Below, piece after piece: positions 51,746 to 61,723 of a stretch of 64,000 bases of DNA. The position numbers were made by a program, and so were the translations under genes. Source of the DNA: Flavobacterium geliluteum (GTDB lineage: Bacteria > Bacteroidota > Bacteroidia > Flavobacteriales > Flavobacteriaceae); NCBI RefSeq assembly GCF_017948595.1, contig NZ_JAGFBV010000013.1, positions 1 to 64,000 on the forward strand. Direction: 5' to 3'. Every line of letters begins with the position of its first letter. Position 1 is the stretch's first letter. Under the pieces are notes generated by a model. That model was not told the DNA's origin and searched no databases. It worked only from the letters and a program-made list of their open reading frames with translations.

Positions 51746-52975
51746 ATGAAAACCAATCTACTTTTAATAGCAATGCTAACTTTGGGTTTTAGCACTTTTC
51801 AAGTTCAGGCTCAAACAACTGTTTATGCAAAAAATTCAGATATAAGCGATAATTTAGATCTAAGAGCTGTTGCTTCTATTTTTGGAGAATCGAATAACTT
51901 ACAAGATTTTGAGAGACGTTTAAACGATCCAAAATATCAAATTTCGAATCTTGATTTAAATGATGACAACGATGTTGATTATTTACGTGTAATAGAATCT
52001 GTAGAAAACAGAACGCACGTTGTTATAATTCAGGCGGTATTAGACAGAGATGTTTACCAAGACATTGCAACAATTGATGTTGAAAGAGACAATTACAACA
52101 AAGTAAGCGTACAGGTGGTAGGAAACTCTTATTTATATGGAGACAATTATATTTATGAGCCAGTTTACCATGTATCTCCAGTAATTTACACATCGTTTTG
52201 GGTAAATAATTACAGACCTTATTACTCTAGCTGCACATGGAATGTTTATCCTACCTATTACTATGCATGGAGACCTTACCCTATTTACAGATACAGAAGA
52301 AACATCAATGTTTGTATTAATGTAAGCAACAATTATAACTATGTAAACTATAGAAGAAGCTATAGAGCTCCTGCCATCTGTGAAACAAGACGTGCTTATG
52401 GGTACGAAAAAATGCGTCCTAATCATAGTTTTTCGCAAAGAAATTCAAATGTAAACAACAGATACGAATTAGATCAAAGACGTGTTGCAAGTAGAGAATC
52501 CAGCAGAAGCAATGGTGTTTACACTAATGCTAACAGATCAAACGAAGGAAGATCTTCATCTTTAGATAATAAAAATAGAAATTACACCGAAAATAGAGGA
52601 TCATCAAACAAAAATTATAATACAGAGCGAGTTGCATACAATAGAGATAATACTGTAAAAGCAGCTACTCCCGCAAGAGTTGAAAGTACAAGAAGACCAG
52701 AATCTCAAAGAAGCTACGGCGAGAATAATATGAGTTCTTCAAGGGGAAGTTCAGAAAGCAGAAATAATTCTAATAGAGTTGCTACTGAGCAAAGAGCAGC
52801 AGAGCCACAAAGAAATTATTCTCAAAACAGAAGCAACTCAGAAAACAGAAACAGCACTTCGAGACCGCAAGCTACTCAACGCTCCGAAGCTCCGAGAGCC
52901 AATCAGGAAGCAAGGGGTAATCAAGGCTCCAGAGAAAGTTCTTCCTCTTCTAGAAGTGGTGGCAGAAGAATTTAA
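51746..52975 (+). CDS. Secreted protein with low-complexity Arg/Asn/Ser-rich C-terminus
   Basis: 409 residues. Signal peptide 1-22 (LIAMLTLGFSTFQVQA). Residues 30-145 form a compact domain with an acidic, possibly Ca-binding loop DLNDDNDVDYLRV. A Tyr/Arg-rich stretch with hydrophobic strands is next. The last 180 residues are low-complexity (for example RSSSLDNKNRNYTENRG), rich in Arg, Asn, Ser and Gln, basic and probably disordered. I know no named function. The tail suggests binding to polyanions or surface attachment. Confidence 0.7.
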   Translation: MKTNLLLIAMLTLGFSTFQVQAQTTVYAKNSDISDNLDLRAVASIFGESNNLQDFERRLNDPKYQISNLDLNDDNDVDYLRVIESVENRTHVVIIQAVLDRDVYQDIATIDVERDNYNKVSVQVVGNSYLYGDNYIYEPVYHVSPVIYTSFWVNNYRPYYSSCTWNVYPTYYYAWRPYPIYRYRRNINVCINVSNNYNYVNYRRSYRAPAICETRRAYGYEKMRPNHSFSQRNSNVNNRYELDQRRVASRESSRSNGVYTNANRSNEGRSSSLDNKNRNYTENRGSSNKNYNTERVAYNRDNTVKAATPARVESTRRPESQRSYGENNMSSSRGSSESRNNSNRVATEQRAAEPQRNYSQNRSNSENRNSTSRPQATQRSEAPRANQEARGNQGSRESSSSSRSGGRRI

Positions 52976-52997
52976 ATTAAGAGAATTCACGATAACT

Positions 52998-53030
52998 AAA
53001 AAGCACAATTTTACGATTGTGCTTTTTTTT
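52998..53030 (+). terminator. Terminator before kup
   Basis: Hairpin AAAAAGCACAAT / ATTGTGCTTTTT with a short loop and T8 tail. Confidence 0.85.
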
Positions 53031-53071
53031 ATCTTTTTAATTATAATTGACGTTAATTTATTTTAAAACAG

Positions 53072-53079
53072 TAAATTTG
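53072..53079 (+). promoter_or_regulatory. -7 element of the kup promoter
   Basis: TAAATTTG at 53072-53079, 24 nt before the chosen ATG. A TTG at 53047-53049 is 22 nt upstream, slightly longer than the usual spacer. Confidence 0.45.
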
Positions 53080-53103
53080 CAACCGTCTTTTATAAAAACA
53101 TAC

Positions 53104-55068
53104 ATGAGCGCATCACATAAAAACTTACATAGTAAGTTGTCTGTAGGAGGTTTATTGATCACATTAGGAATTATTTACGGAGATATTGGTACTTCTCCTT
53201 TATATGTAATGAAAGCCATACTTGGTGAACATACCATTGATGCAGATATCGTTTTAGGGGGTATCTCCTGCGTTTTTTGGACATTAACTTTACAAACTAC
53301 CATAAAGTATGTTCTTATCACTTTAAGCGCTGACAACCATGGCGAAGGAGGGATCTTTGCTTTGTATGCTTTGGTAAAAAAAACAAAAATTCAGTGGCTC
53401 ATTGTGCCCGCCATTATTGGAGGAAGTGCCTTATTAGCTGATGGAATTATAACACCGCCGATTTCGGTTTCGTCCGCCGTAGAAGGAATAAAAACCTACT
53501 ATCCGGAGATAAACACGATCCCGATCGTTATCGGAATTTTGTTCGTTTTATTTACTATACAACAATTTGGGACCAAATTAGTTGGAAAATTCTTTGCTCC
53601 GATGATGCTCATCTGGTTCGCCATGTTAGGTACGCTAGGAATAATTCAAATCTTAGATCACCCTGAAGTAATAAAAGCAATCAACCCTTATTATGCTTAT
53701 CACTTATTACAAATACATCCGGATGGTTTTTTTGTACTTGGCTTTGTGTTTTTGTGTACAACGGGAGCAGAAGCTTTGTATTCGGATATGGGACATTGCG
53801 GACGCAAAAACATCAGAATTAGTTGGATTTTCGTCAAGATAACTTTGGTTTTAAATTATTTTGGACAAGCAGCTTATCTAATAAATAATGAAGGTCAAAC
53901 ACTTAAAGGTTTAGGTGGTGAAAACGGAAACCCATTCTACCTAATCATGCCAGATTGGTTTCAGCCGGCGGGTATTGTTATCGCTACTTTGGCTGCTGTT
54001 ATTGCTTCTCAAGCACTTATTAGCGGTTCGTTTACTTTGATAAATGAAGCGATGCGACTAAACTTCTGGCCAAAAGTAAAAATCAAATACCCTACAGAAG
54101 TCAAAGGTCAATTGTACATTCCGTCAATCAACTGGTTGTTGTTTTTTGGTTGTGTTGGAATCGTTTTACATTTTGAAAAATCAAGTAATATGGAGCATGC
54201 CTATGGTCTTGCAATCGTATTGTGCATGATCATGACAACCATCTTACTCAATTATTATTTAATCATGAAAAGAGTAAAACTCTATTTTATGATTCCGCTG
54301 ATTACTATTTATTTAATAATTGAATTTAGCTTTTTGATTGCCAACATTACAAAATTTAGCGAAGGCGGATATGTTACTTTAATTATTGCCGTTCTGTTAA
54401 TTTCTGTAATGACTACTTGGTATTTAGCTAAAAAAATTAACAAAAGTTACACCAAAATTGTCAAGATTGACGATTATAAAAAGGTGTTAATGGAATTGAG
54501 TCAGGACTTAACGATTCCAAAATATGCTACCCATTTAGTATACATGACTAATGCTAATCGTGTAGATGAATTAGAGCAAAAAGTAATGTATTCTATTTTG
54601 CAAAAGCGACCAAAAAGAGCCGATATTTATTGGTTTGTACACGTAAATATTTTGACAGAGCCATATAAAACGCAATATAAAGTTACCGAAATAGTAAAAG
54701 ATGATATTTATAGAATCGATTTTAATCTCGGATTTAGAGAACCTACCAAAATCAATTTAATGTTTCGTGAAGTGATTCGAGATATGGTAAAACGAGGAGA
54801 AGTAGATATTACCAGCCGTTATGAATCATTAAACAAAAACAATATTATTGGCGACTTTAAATTTGTATTATCAGAAAAATTCCTTTCGAATGATAGTGAT
54901 TTAAAATGGCATGAGAATATTATCATGAACTCTTATTTCTTCATCAAGAAACTAAGTTTGTCTGAAGAAAGAGCTTTTGGTCTGGACAGCAGCTCTGTAA
55001 AAATAGAGAAATTCCCGATGGTGCTTCATGCTCCCGAAAACATTGGATTAACTCGAATAATAAAATAA
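53104..55068 (+). CDS. kup: Kup-type potassium uptake transporter
   Basis: 654 residues from the ATG at 53104 (MSASHKNLHSKLSVGGLLIT); the longer frame from 53047 would start inside the promoter. K_trans signature GIIYGDIGTSPLYVMKAILG at about 20-39, DNHGEGGIFALYALV near 77, about 12 membrane helices (IIGGSALLADGIITPPISV in helix 4) and a C-terminal cytoplasmic region of about 200 residues starting near YLAKKINKSYTKIVK. It imports K+ with H+. The gene is monocistronic with its own terminator. Confidence 0.93.
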   Translation: MSASHKNLHSKLSVGGLLITLGIIYGDIGTSPLYVMKAILGEHTIDADIVLGGISCVFWTLTLQTTIKYVLITLSADNHGEGGIFALYALVKKTKIQWLIVPAIIGGSALLADGIITPPISVSSAVEGIKTYYPEINTIPIVIGILFVLFTIQQFGTKLVGKFFAPMMLIWFAMLGTLGIIQILDHPEVIKAINPYYAYHLLQIHPDGFFVLGFVFLCTTGAEALYSDMGHCGRKNIRISWIFVKITLVLNYFGQAAYLINNEGQTLKGLGGENGNPFYLIMPDWFQPAGIVIATLAAVIASQALISGSFTLINEAMRLNFWPKVKIKYPTEVKGQLYIPSINWLLFFGCVGIVLHFEKSSNMEHAYGLAIVLCMIMTTILLNYYLIMKRVKLYFMIPLITIYLIIEFSFLIANITKFSEGGYVTLIIAVLLISVMTTWYLAKKINKSYTKIVKIDDYKKVLMELSQDLTIPKYATHLVYMTNANRVDELEQKVMYSILQKRPKRADIYWFVHVNILTEPYKTQYKVTEIVKDDIYRIDFNLGFREPTKINLMFREVIRDMVKRGEVDITSRYESLNKNNIIGDFKFVLSEKFLSNDSDLKWHENIIMNSYFFIKKLSLSEERAFGLDSSSVKIEKFPMVLHAPENIGLTRIIK

Positions 55069-55089
55069 AAATTCTTTTAAAATACATTC

Positions 55090-55130
55090 AAAAACACTCA
55101 TTTAGTTACTATCTGAGTGTTTTTTTTCTT
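55090..55130 (+). terminator. Terminator after kup
   Basis: Hairpin AAAAACACTCA / TGAGTGTTTTT with a 13-nt loop and T tail. Confidence 0.82.
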
Positions 55131-55214
55131 TTTATTGAAGGTCAAAATAACATTCAAAATTAAAAATTTAACTTTCAATCAATTAATAGTACCTTTGCAA
55201 ATCAAATAATTAAA

Positions 55215-56429
55215 ATGAGATTACACAGAAATTTAGTTTATACTACCATCGATTCTTTGAACGCAATTTTCAATGAAGGAGAATATGCAGACAAAGTGGT
55301 AGCAAGAGCCTTAAAAAAAGACAAACGTTGGGGAAGTTCTGACAGGAAGTTTGTTGCTGAAACCATATACGAAGTTGTTCGTTGGAAACGATTATATGCA
55401 GAAATTGCCGAAGTAAAAGAACCTTTTGACAGAGACAATCTTTGGAGAATGTTTTCTGTTTGGGCAGTTTTAAGAGGATATCCTATCCCAGATTGGAGAC
55501 AATTGGAAGGAACGCCAGAGCGAAAAATAAAAGGACGTTTTGACGAACTTTCTAAAATTAGAGCATTAAAAGAATCCATTCCGGACTGGATGGACGAATT
55601 GGGCGTAAAGGAACTTGGCGAAAAAGTATGGGCAAAAGAAATTGCTGCTCAAAACCAACCTGCCAAAGTTATTTTAAGAACCAACACGCTTAAAGGAACC
55701 AAAGAAAACCTTAGAAACACCTTGATGGATTTAAATATCGAAACCGAATATTTAAACGATCAACCTGAAGCTTTGGTTCTGAAAGAAAGAGCCAATGTGT
55801 TTTTGACAGACGCTTTTAAACAAGGACTTTTTGAGGTACAAGATGCCAACTCACAATTGGTAGCTGGTTTTCTTGATGTAAAACCAGGAATGCGAGTTGT
55901 AGATACGTGTGCAGGTGCAGGAGGAAAAACATTGCATATTGCATCTTTGATGGAAAACAAAGGACAACTAATTGCAATGGATTTGTACGAAAGCAAATTG
56001 AAGCAACTTAAATTAAGAGCGAAGAGAAACGGCGCTTTCAATATAGAATACCGCATTATCGACAGTACAAAAGTGATCAAAAAATTGCACGAAAAAGCAG
56101 ACCGTGTTTTGATTGACGCACCTTGTAGTGGTTTGGGAGTACTAAAAAGAAATCCTGACGCTAAGTGGAAATTGCAACCGGAGTTTATTGATAACATTCG
56201 AAAAGTACAAAGTGAAGTTTTGGAAAGCTATTCTAAAATTGTAAAACCAGGCGGAAAATTAGTATATGCAACTTGCTCTGTTTTGCCTTCTGAAAATCAG
56301 GAACAAGTAGAAAAATTTCTAAAAACAGAAATTGGACAACAGTTTAATTTTATCAAAGACAGAAAAATTTTGGCTTCAGAATCAGGTTTTGATGGTTTTT
56401 ACATGGCGCTTTTAGAAAGAAAAGAATAA
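55215..56429 (+). CDS. RsmB/NOP2-family RNA cytosine-5 methyltransferase
   Basis: 404 residues. SAM-binding motif I VVDTCAGAGGKTLHIASLM (about 231-249). Motif IV RVLIDAPCSGLGVLKRNPDA has the PC cysteine and motif VI LVYATCSVLPSENQEQV has the catalytic TC cysteine, so both cysteines of m5C RNA methyltransferases are present. The N-terminal 150 residues resemble the RsmB helical part. It probably methylates rRNA (or tRNA) at C5 of cytosine. A -7 box TACCTTTG lies at 55190-55197 just upstream. Confidence 0.88.
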   Translation: MRLHRNLVYTTIDSLNAIFNEGEYADKVVARALKKDKRWGSSDRKFVAETIYEVVRWKRLYAEIAEVKEPFDRDNLWRMFSVWAVLRGYPIPDWRQLEGTPERKIKGRFDELSKIRALKESIPDWMDELGVKELGEKVWAKEIAAQNQPAKVILRTNTLKGTKENLRNTLMDLNIETEYLNDQPEALVLKERANVFLTDAFKQGLFEVQDANSQLVAGFLDVKPGMRVVDTCAGAGGKTLHIASLMENKGQLIAMDLYESKLKQLKLRAKRNGAFNIEYRIIDSTKVIKKLHEKADRVLIDAPCSGLGVLKRNPDAKWKLQPEFIDNIRKVQSEVLESYSKIVKPGGKLVYATCSVLPSENQEQVEKFLKTEIGQQFNFIKDRKILASESGFDGFYMALLERKE

Positions 56430-56449
56430 ATTTTAAATTCTAAAACAAT

Positions 56450-56492
56450 AAAATCCAAATTCCAACACTAAAACTTGGAATTTGGATTTTTG
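56450..56492. terminator. Bidirectional terminator between the methyltransferase and menE
   Basis: Perfect 16-bp arms (AAAATCCAAATTCCAA / TTGGAATTTGGATTTT) with a 9-nt loop between convergent genes. Confidence 0.85.
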
Positions 56493-56496
56493 TTTT

Positions 56497-57540
56497 TTAG
56501 GATTCTAAACTTGGCTTTCGGAGCATTTTGCCGTTTCCTGTTTCTTTAAATTTAGGTACAAAAACAATTTCTTTGGGTTTTTCAAATTTGCCTAAAAAAT
56601 CAAAGAAATCTGACACAAACTCTTGTTTTTCACCTTCAATGACTAAAATTAATTTTTCGCCCAAAGCGATATCCGGAACTCCTGTTACAAAAAATCGTGC
56701 ATTTATTTTTCCTGTCAGTTTTGCTTCAATTTGTTCGGGAATCAATTTTACACCGCCACTATTAATAACGTTATCTATTCGGCCAATAAAAACAAATTGG
56801 CGGTCGTTTATAAGTTCAACCAAATCATTAGTAACGATAGGATCAGCAGATACGGAAGGCAAATAAATCACCAGACATTCTCTTTCGTCCTTTGCAATTT
56901 TTACGTTTGGCAAAACAGAGAAAACCTTCTCTCCTACTCGCTTGGCGGCAATATGAGTAATTGTCTCGGTCATGCCATACGTTTCGTAAACTTCCGTTTT
57001 TAGAGGTAATAATTTTTCTTCTAGAGAAGCATCCATTTTTGTGCCTCCTACGATTAGTTTCTTTACATTTATTAATTGTTTTATACTATTTTGAACCTGT
57101 AAAGGTACCATAGCCACAAAATCGTATTTTACTGTATTTCTAGCCAAAGGCTCAAGACTTGGTTCTACGATGTCTATTTCGAGACCGAGAATTAAACTTC
57201 GCACAAGCATCATTTTTCCCGCAATAAATTTTACCGGAAGACACAATAACGCCTTATCACCCGGGCTTAAATCAAAAAAATCACCCGTTGCCAGAGCCGA
57301 ATGAATCATGGCTTGTTTTTGAAGCCTTACTTCCTTCGGAAGCCCTGTAGACCCAGATGTCGTCATTTCAATATACTCTTTATTATCAAACCAATCCAGC
57401 AAAAATTCGCCAATTGCTTTTTCGTAAAGATCGCCTTCTTTAATATAACTGTAGGCAATGTTCCCGAGTTCTTTAGCATTAAAATGATGACCATTTAATT
57501 TAAAAAAATTATGTACGTTGTGGTGTATTAAGTTTGACAT
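56497..57540 (-). CDS. menE: O-succinylbenzoate--CoA ligase-like AMP-binding enzyme
   Basis: A 347-residue compact ANL enzyme. A3 motif MTTSGSTGLPKEVRL, A5 motif YETYGMTETITHIAAKRVG (here VYETYGMTETITHIA), hinge FIGRIDNVINSGGVKLIPEQ, and a short C-terminal domain ending in GNGKMLRKP with the catalytic Lys. The size and the NSGG hinge match MenE of menaquinone synthesis, which makes succinylbenzoyl-CoA. It lies 4 nt downstream of a CPBP protease gene. The symbol depends on context-free similarity; no other men gene is in the window. Confidence 0.82.
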   Translation of the reverse strand: MSNLIHHNVHNFFKLNGHHFNAKELGNIAYSYIKEGDLYEKAIGEFLLDWFDNKEYIEMTTSGSTGLPKEVRLQKQAMIHSALATGDFFDLSPGDKALLCLPVKFIAGKMMLVRSLILGLEIDIVEPSLEPLARNTVKYDFVAMVPLQVQNSIKQLINVKKLIVGGTKMDASLEEKLLPLKTEVYETYGMTETITHIAAKRVGEKVFSVLPNVKIAKDERECLVIYLPSVSADPIVTNDLVELINDRQFVFIGRIDNVINSGGVKLIPEQIEAKLTGKINARFFVTGVPDIALGEKLILVIEGEKQEFVSDFFDFLGKFEKPKEIVFVPKFKETGNGKMLRKPSLES

Positions 57541-57544
57541 AGCG

Positions 57545-58480
57545 CTATTGATTTGATGATTCTACAACATTTATTTTTCCCGTTAATCTTTGTTTCCAGT
57601 CGCTCCATTTGTATTTTTTTGAAAAAATATAAAGCAAAATAGGATATACTATCACCACCGGCAAAATCACATCAAAACCAGCGGAAGGTTCAGACAAATC
57701 TCTAAAAATAGAATGCGTCTGAAAAACTGACCAATCTGATGTAACCAGTAATGCTCCCGTTAGGTTGTTGGCAGCATGAAAACCAAGTGCCAACTCTATA
57801 CCTTCGTCCATTAAGGTAATGATACCCAATAAAAAACCGGTCCCGATATAATAAATCATGACAATGCTTCCCATTTTGGTAACTTCTGGATTGAACCAAT
57901 GCATCGAACCAAAAATAAGTGAAGTCATAACTAAAGGAAACCATTTATTATGCGCCAAATTGGCAAATCCCTGCATCAAATATCCTCTAAAAATATATTC
58001 TTCTGTACTGGTTTGTATCGGAATAAAAATTACTCCGATAAAACATAATATCAAAAAAGGCTCCCATTTAAAATTACTGATAAACTTGTCTGGCGCATTA
58101 AAATAAAGAATAAAAAAACTTACTACGGAAAAAGTTGCCCACAACGCAAAGGAGAAAAAAACACGTTTCCAATCTATTTTTTTTCGAGAAGTGGTAATAG
58201 ACAACAACGTTTGACTGTGCCAATATTTTACGACAAAAAATACTCCTGCAAAAGCAAAAACGAACGAGAGCATGACTAAAAACAACGTAAGATTGGGCTC
58301 AAAAACTTTCATTATAACAGCATTTTCGCTGGGAAAATCCTGTTTGTTTATATAACTTTTATAAAGAACCGCTACTGAAAACGGTATTTGGCCGATAAAT
58401 GAAGCCGCAATTATAAATACCGAGCCAATCAGATATTTCCAAAATTTATTCTCTGGTGAAATTCCTTGTTCTAAAAACAT
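57545..58480 (-). CDS. CPBP-family intramembrane glutamic endopeptidase
   Basis: 311 residues with about eight membrane helices. The Abi/CPBP motifs are EEYIFRGYLMQG (motif 1, catalytic Glu-Glu and Arg), FGSMHW (motif 2, His), and ALGFHAANNLTGAL (motif 3, His and Asn). The family includes CAAX prenyl proteases and bacteriocin-immunity proteins. The bacterial substrate is unknown. Stop and start are 4 nt from menE, so the two are co-transcribed, although no functional link is obvious. Confidence 0.88.
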   Translation of the reverse strand: MFLEQGISPENKFWKYLIGSVFIIAASFIGQIPFSVAVLYKSYINKQDFPSENAVIMKVFEPNLTLFLVMLSFVFAFAGVFFVVKYWHSQTLLSITTSRKKIDWKRVFFSFALWATFSVVSFFILYFNAPDKFISNFKWEPFLILCFIGVIFIPIQTSTEEYIFRGYLMQGFANLAHNKWFPLVMTSLIFGSMHWFNPEVTKMGSIVMIYYIGTGFLLGIITLMDEGIELALGFHAANNLTGALLVTSDWSVFQTHSIFRDLSEPSAGFDVILPVVIVYPILLYIFSKKYKWSDWKQRLTGKINVVESSNQ

Positions 58481-58595
58481 ACATTTGAAAGTTTAAAAAA
58501 TGAGAGTTTAGTTGTACAACTAATAATTATTTTGGGGAATGCTAAAATACTTATTTTTTATTTTAACTACCTTTATATCCTCTAAAAATACAAAA

Positions 58596-58940
58596 ATGAT
58601 ACAAATTTATCATAATCCACGTTGTGGAAAATCTAGAAATTGTCTTGCTTTTATTGAGCAAAGCAATCAACCGTACGAAATTATTCCGTATCTCATTGAA
58701 AATCCATCTTTTGAGGATTTAAAAATTATACTCGAAAAATTAAATATAAAACCAATTCAATTGATTCGAATTAAAGAGAAAATATGGATCGAAAACTATA
58801 AAAGCAAAAACTTACAAGACAACGAAATCATTCAGGCAATGGTCGATCATCCTATTTTAATCGAAAGACCCATTGTAGTAAAAGATAAAAAAGCCATTAT
58901 TGGTAGAGATTTAGATGAGGTTGCTTCTTTTTTAGAATAA
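58596..58940 (+). CDS. ArsC/Spx-family protein (arsenate reductase-like)
   Basis: 114 residues from the ATG at 58596 (MIQIYHNPRCGKSRNCLAF); the longer frame adds 19 hydrophobic residues outside the family. Thioredoxin-like fold with active-site Cys in NPRCGKSRN, the arginine-rich C-terminal loop HPILIERPIVV (arsenate-binding Arg) and AIIGRDLDEV. This is the glutaredoxin-coupled ArsC/YfgD type. It may reduce arsenate, but in a genome context without other ars genes a general redox role is equally possible. Confidence 0.82.
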   Translation: MIQIYHNPRCGKSRNCLAFIEQSNQPYEIIPYLIENPSFEDLKIILEKLNIKPIQLIRIKEKIWIENYKSKNLQDNEIIQAMVDHPILIERPIVVKDKKAIIGRDLDEVASFLE

Positions 58941-59035
58941 TTGTAAAGAATAATATTAACATATTTTTGTGATTCTTATCATTAAACCAAAAGGTACATT
59001 TGCAGTCTAAAGACTGAATGAAACCCAAAACACCA

Positions 59036-61483
59036 ATGAAAAAATTGAAATTTGCTGTATTACTTGTATTTCTTTTTACAAGTTTTTACAACTACGCTCA
59101 ACAAGCACCATTACCCAAAAACAAAGTTAAAGTTACCGGAAAAGTTTTCGAAAAAGTAAGCAAACAACCTCTTGAATATGCCACGATCTCTATCATGGCA
59201 GCCAATGACACGAAAGTTATTGCAGGAGGGATCACCAACCCAAAAGGTGAATTTGAAGTAGCCGTTGCACCAGGAATATATGATATTAAGATTGAATTTA
59301 TCTCTTTTAAAGCAACAGAAATTAAGCAAAAAAGCATTGAAAGCGACACTAATCTTGGTGCCGTAAATCTTTCTGAAGATGCGGCACAATTGAATGAAGT
59401 TGTCATTCGTGCAGAAAAATCAACGGTAGAAATTAAACTGGACAAAAAAGTATATAACGTAGGTCAGGATATGATGGTAAAAGGCGGAACCGTAAGCGAT
59501 GTTCTGGACAATGTACCATCTGTTTCTGTAGATACAGAAGGAAATGTAAGTTTAAGAGGAAGTGACAATATTCGAATATTAATTGACGGAAGACCTTCTA
59601 ACGCAATTAATATGGCAGAAGCGTTGCGTCAGCTTCCGGCAGATGCTATTGATAAAGTAGAAGTGATTACCAATCCATCAGCTCGTTATGATGCAGAAGG
59701 AGGATCAGGATTAATTAATATCATTCTTAAAAAAGGTAAAAACCAAGGTTTTAACGGAACTTTTATTGCCTCAACTGGTATACCAGAAACGTACGGTTTA
59801 AGCGCTAATTTAAATTATAAAACTGAAAAATTAAATTACTTTACAACTGCTGGTTACAACTACAGAACCAATGAAGGTCGCGGTAAAACTGATTCAGAAT
59901 ATTTTAACGAAGACGGCACAACTAAAAACTTTTTGGATGAAGACCGTGATACCAAAAGAATCAGAGACGGTTTTAATGCAAGAGCGGGATTGGAATGGAC
60001 CATTACCCCTACTACTTTTTGGACCAACTCTATTAATTATCAAAATAATACCGGAGAAGACAGAGACTTGATCAATTATAATAATTATGATGCCTCTCGT
60101 AATTTTACAGGTGCTACTTTTCGATTGAATGACGGAAATACCAGTAGCGAAAATGTAGAATATAGCTCAAATTTGATCAAAAACTTTAATAATGAAGGCC
60201 ATAAATTAACTGCCGATCTATCGATTTCAAGAAATACAGACGATAGCAACAGTCTTATTACGGGTACAGATGATTTTAACAATACGTTAAATGATCAGGT
60301 TCAAAAACAAGTTCAGTTGCAGGCAGATTATGTTTTACCAATCGGCGAAGGAAGTCAGTTTGAAGCAGGATACAAAGGAAACTTTGCCGATTTGAACAAT
60401 GAATATTATGTTCTTGACGAAAACGGTACCGCACTTCCAAATTTATCCAATACGTTAGAGTATAAAGAAAACATCAATGCAATCTACACTCAGTACGGCT
60501 TCAAAGTAAATAAATTCTCTTATTTATTTGGTTTACGCTGGGAGGATACCAATATTCAGGTTAACCTTTTAGATACAAATGATTTTAATACTAAAAAATA
60601 CAACAACTTGTTTCCAAGTGCATTTGTTAGTTATGAAATTTCAGATCAAAGTAATTTCACTGTCAGCTACAGTAAACGTCTGTCAAGACCAAGAGGACGT
60701 TTCATGAATCCTGCAGTAAATTATTCAAGTAATATCAATATTTTTCAAGGAAATCCGGATCTGGATCCCTCTTTAACTGACAAATATGACGTTGGTTATC
60801 TCAAACGTTGGGAAAAAGTAACCTTTAATACTTCTGCTTATTATGAAGATACTAAAGATGTTTTCAGTTTTGTGAGATCTCCTACTGGTGAAGAAGTAAA
60901 TGGTGTTCCTGTCATTTTAAGCAGACCTATCAACTTAGGAAAAGAGCAAAAATTTGGTTTCGAATTCACATTAAATTATACACCTTTTAAATGGTGGAGA
61001 TTAAATAGTAACTTCAATCTTTATAACGTAAAAACCAGTGGAGAAAACAGCTATACAGATGCCAATGGAGAACTTGTCGTTCAAAATCTTGACAACAAAG
61101 CCAATACATGGTTTGCTAGAATCAGCTCAAAAGTTACATTGCCTTATAAAATTGACTGGCAGTTAACAGGCGTGTACAACGGAGAACAAAAAACAGCCCA
61201 AGGTAAAAATCTAGGACAATTTGGAATGAACACTTCATTTAGCAAAGATATTTTAAAAGAACAGGCAACAGTCGCCTTCAATGTTAGTGATATTTTCAAT
61301 TCTCGTGTCATGAGGTCTTATACCTATCTTGAAAATCAAACCTCTTATGGCGAAATGCAGTTTCGCAGACGACAGATCAACTTATCGTTTACGTACCGTT
61401 TCAACAAAAAGAAAACCGATAGAGATAAAAATGCTCCTAAAAACGGTAATGACGAAAACGGAGGTGGTGAATTTCCAGGATAA
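59036..61483 (+). CDS. TonB-dependent receptor, outer-membrane beta-barrel family with CarboxypepD_reg-like domain
   Basis: 815 residues from the ATG at 59036 (MKKLKFAVLLVFLFTSFYNY, signal peptide), preferred over 59018. A CarboxypepD_reg-like beta-sandwich occupies about 30-115 (VKVTGKVFEKVSKQPLEYAT). The plug domain follows, with GGTVSDVLDNVPSVSVDTEG and RLLIDGRPSN-like RILIDGRPSNAINMAEALRQ. The C-terminal barrel (FGFEFTLNYTPFKWWRLNSN, then FTYRF) fills the rest. It belongs to the OMP_b-brl_3 group and has no SusD partner nearby, so it is more likely an uptake or structural receptor than a SusCD pair. The substrate is unknown. Confidence 0.88.
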   Translation: MKKLKFAVLLVFLFTSFYNYAQQAPLPKNKVKVTGKVFEKVSKQPLEYATISIMAANDTKVIAGGITNPKGEFEVAVAPGIYDIKIEFISFKATEIKQKSIESDTNLGAVNLSEDAAQLNEVVIRAEKSTVEIKLDKKVYNVGQDMMVKGGTVSDVLDNVPSVSVDTEGNVSLRGSDNIRILIDGRPSNAINMAEALRQLPADAIDKVEVITNPSARYDAEGGSGLINIILKKGKNQGFNGTFIASTGIPETYGLSANLNYKTEKLNYFTTAGYNYRTNEGRGKTDSEYFNEDGTTKNFLDEDRDTKRIRDGFNARAGLEWTITPTTFWTNSINYQNNTGEDRDLINYNNYDASRNFTGATFRLNDGNTSSENVEYSSNLIKNFNNEGHKLTADLSISRNTDDSNSLITGTDDFNNTLNDQVQKQVQLQADYVLPIGEGSQFEAGYKGNFADLNNEYYVLDENGTALPNLSNTLEYKENINAIYTQYGFKVNKFSYLFGLRWEDTNIQVNLLDTNDFNTKKYNNLFPSAFVSYEISDQSNFTVSYSKRLSRPRGRFMNPAVNYSSNINIFQGNPDLDPSLTDKYDVGYLKRWEKVTFNTSAYYEDTKDVFSFVRSPTGEEVNGVPVILSRPINLGKEQKFGFEFTLNYTPFKWWRLNSNFNLYNVKTSGENSYTDANGELVVQNLDNKANTWFARISSKVTLPYKIDWQLTGVYNGEQKTAQGKNLGQFGMNTSFSKDILKEQATVAFNVSDIFNSRVMRSYTYLENQTSYGEMQFRRRQINLSFTYRFNKKKTDRDKNAPKNGNDENGGGEFPG

Positions 61484-61503
61484 GCTTACCCAACAGACAT
61501 AAA

Positions 61504-61535
61504 AAAAAGGACTCGTATAAACGGGTCCTTTTTTT
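61504..61535. terminator. Terminator after the TonB-dependent receptor gene
   Basis: Hairpin AAAAAGGACTCGT / ACGGGTCCTTTTT with one G-U and a 4-nt loop; T tracts on both strands. Confidence 0.85.
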
Positions 61536-61552
61536 ATGAAATCAATTCAAAA

Positions 61553-61723
61553 TTAAATTGATTGTTCTTGCTTTTTCTTTGCTCTTTTCTCTTTGATCAT
61601 CTCCCAGCTTGCCCCCGTTACCCAATAGCCAACGAAACCAACTAAGAAAAACATCAACCAAAACCCTATAGTTAGTATGGTCAAGAAAAGTAAAAAACCT
61701 AAGTACTGTGAAAATTCAAACAT
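61553..61723 (-). CDS. Small single- or double-pass membrane protein
   Basis: 56 residues from the ATG at 61723 (MFEFSQYLGFLLFLTILTIG); ten upstream residues of the longer frame are discarded. Two closely spaced hydrophobic stretches (FLLFLTILTIGFWLMFFLVG, then YWVTGASWEM) and a basic C-terminus KEKRAKKKQEQS. Similar short proteins occur widely in flavobacteria as far as I recall. The function is unknown. Confidence 0.65.
   Translation of the reverse strand: MFEFSQYLGFLLFLTILTIGFWLMFFLVGFVGYWVTGASWEMIKEKRAKKKQEQSI

Noticed and set aside
59036-61483. SusC-type member of a polysaccharide utilisation locus
   Set aside because: There is no SusD gene or glycan enzymes next to it, and the sequence fits the shorter OMP_b-brl group.
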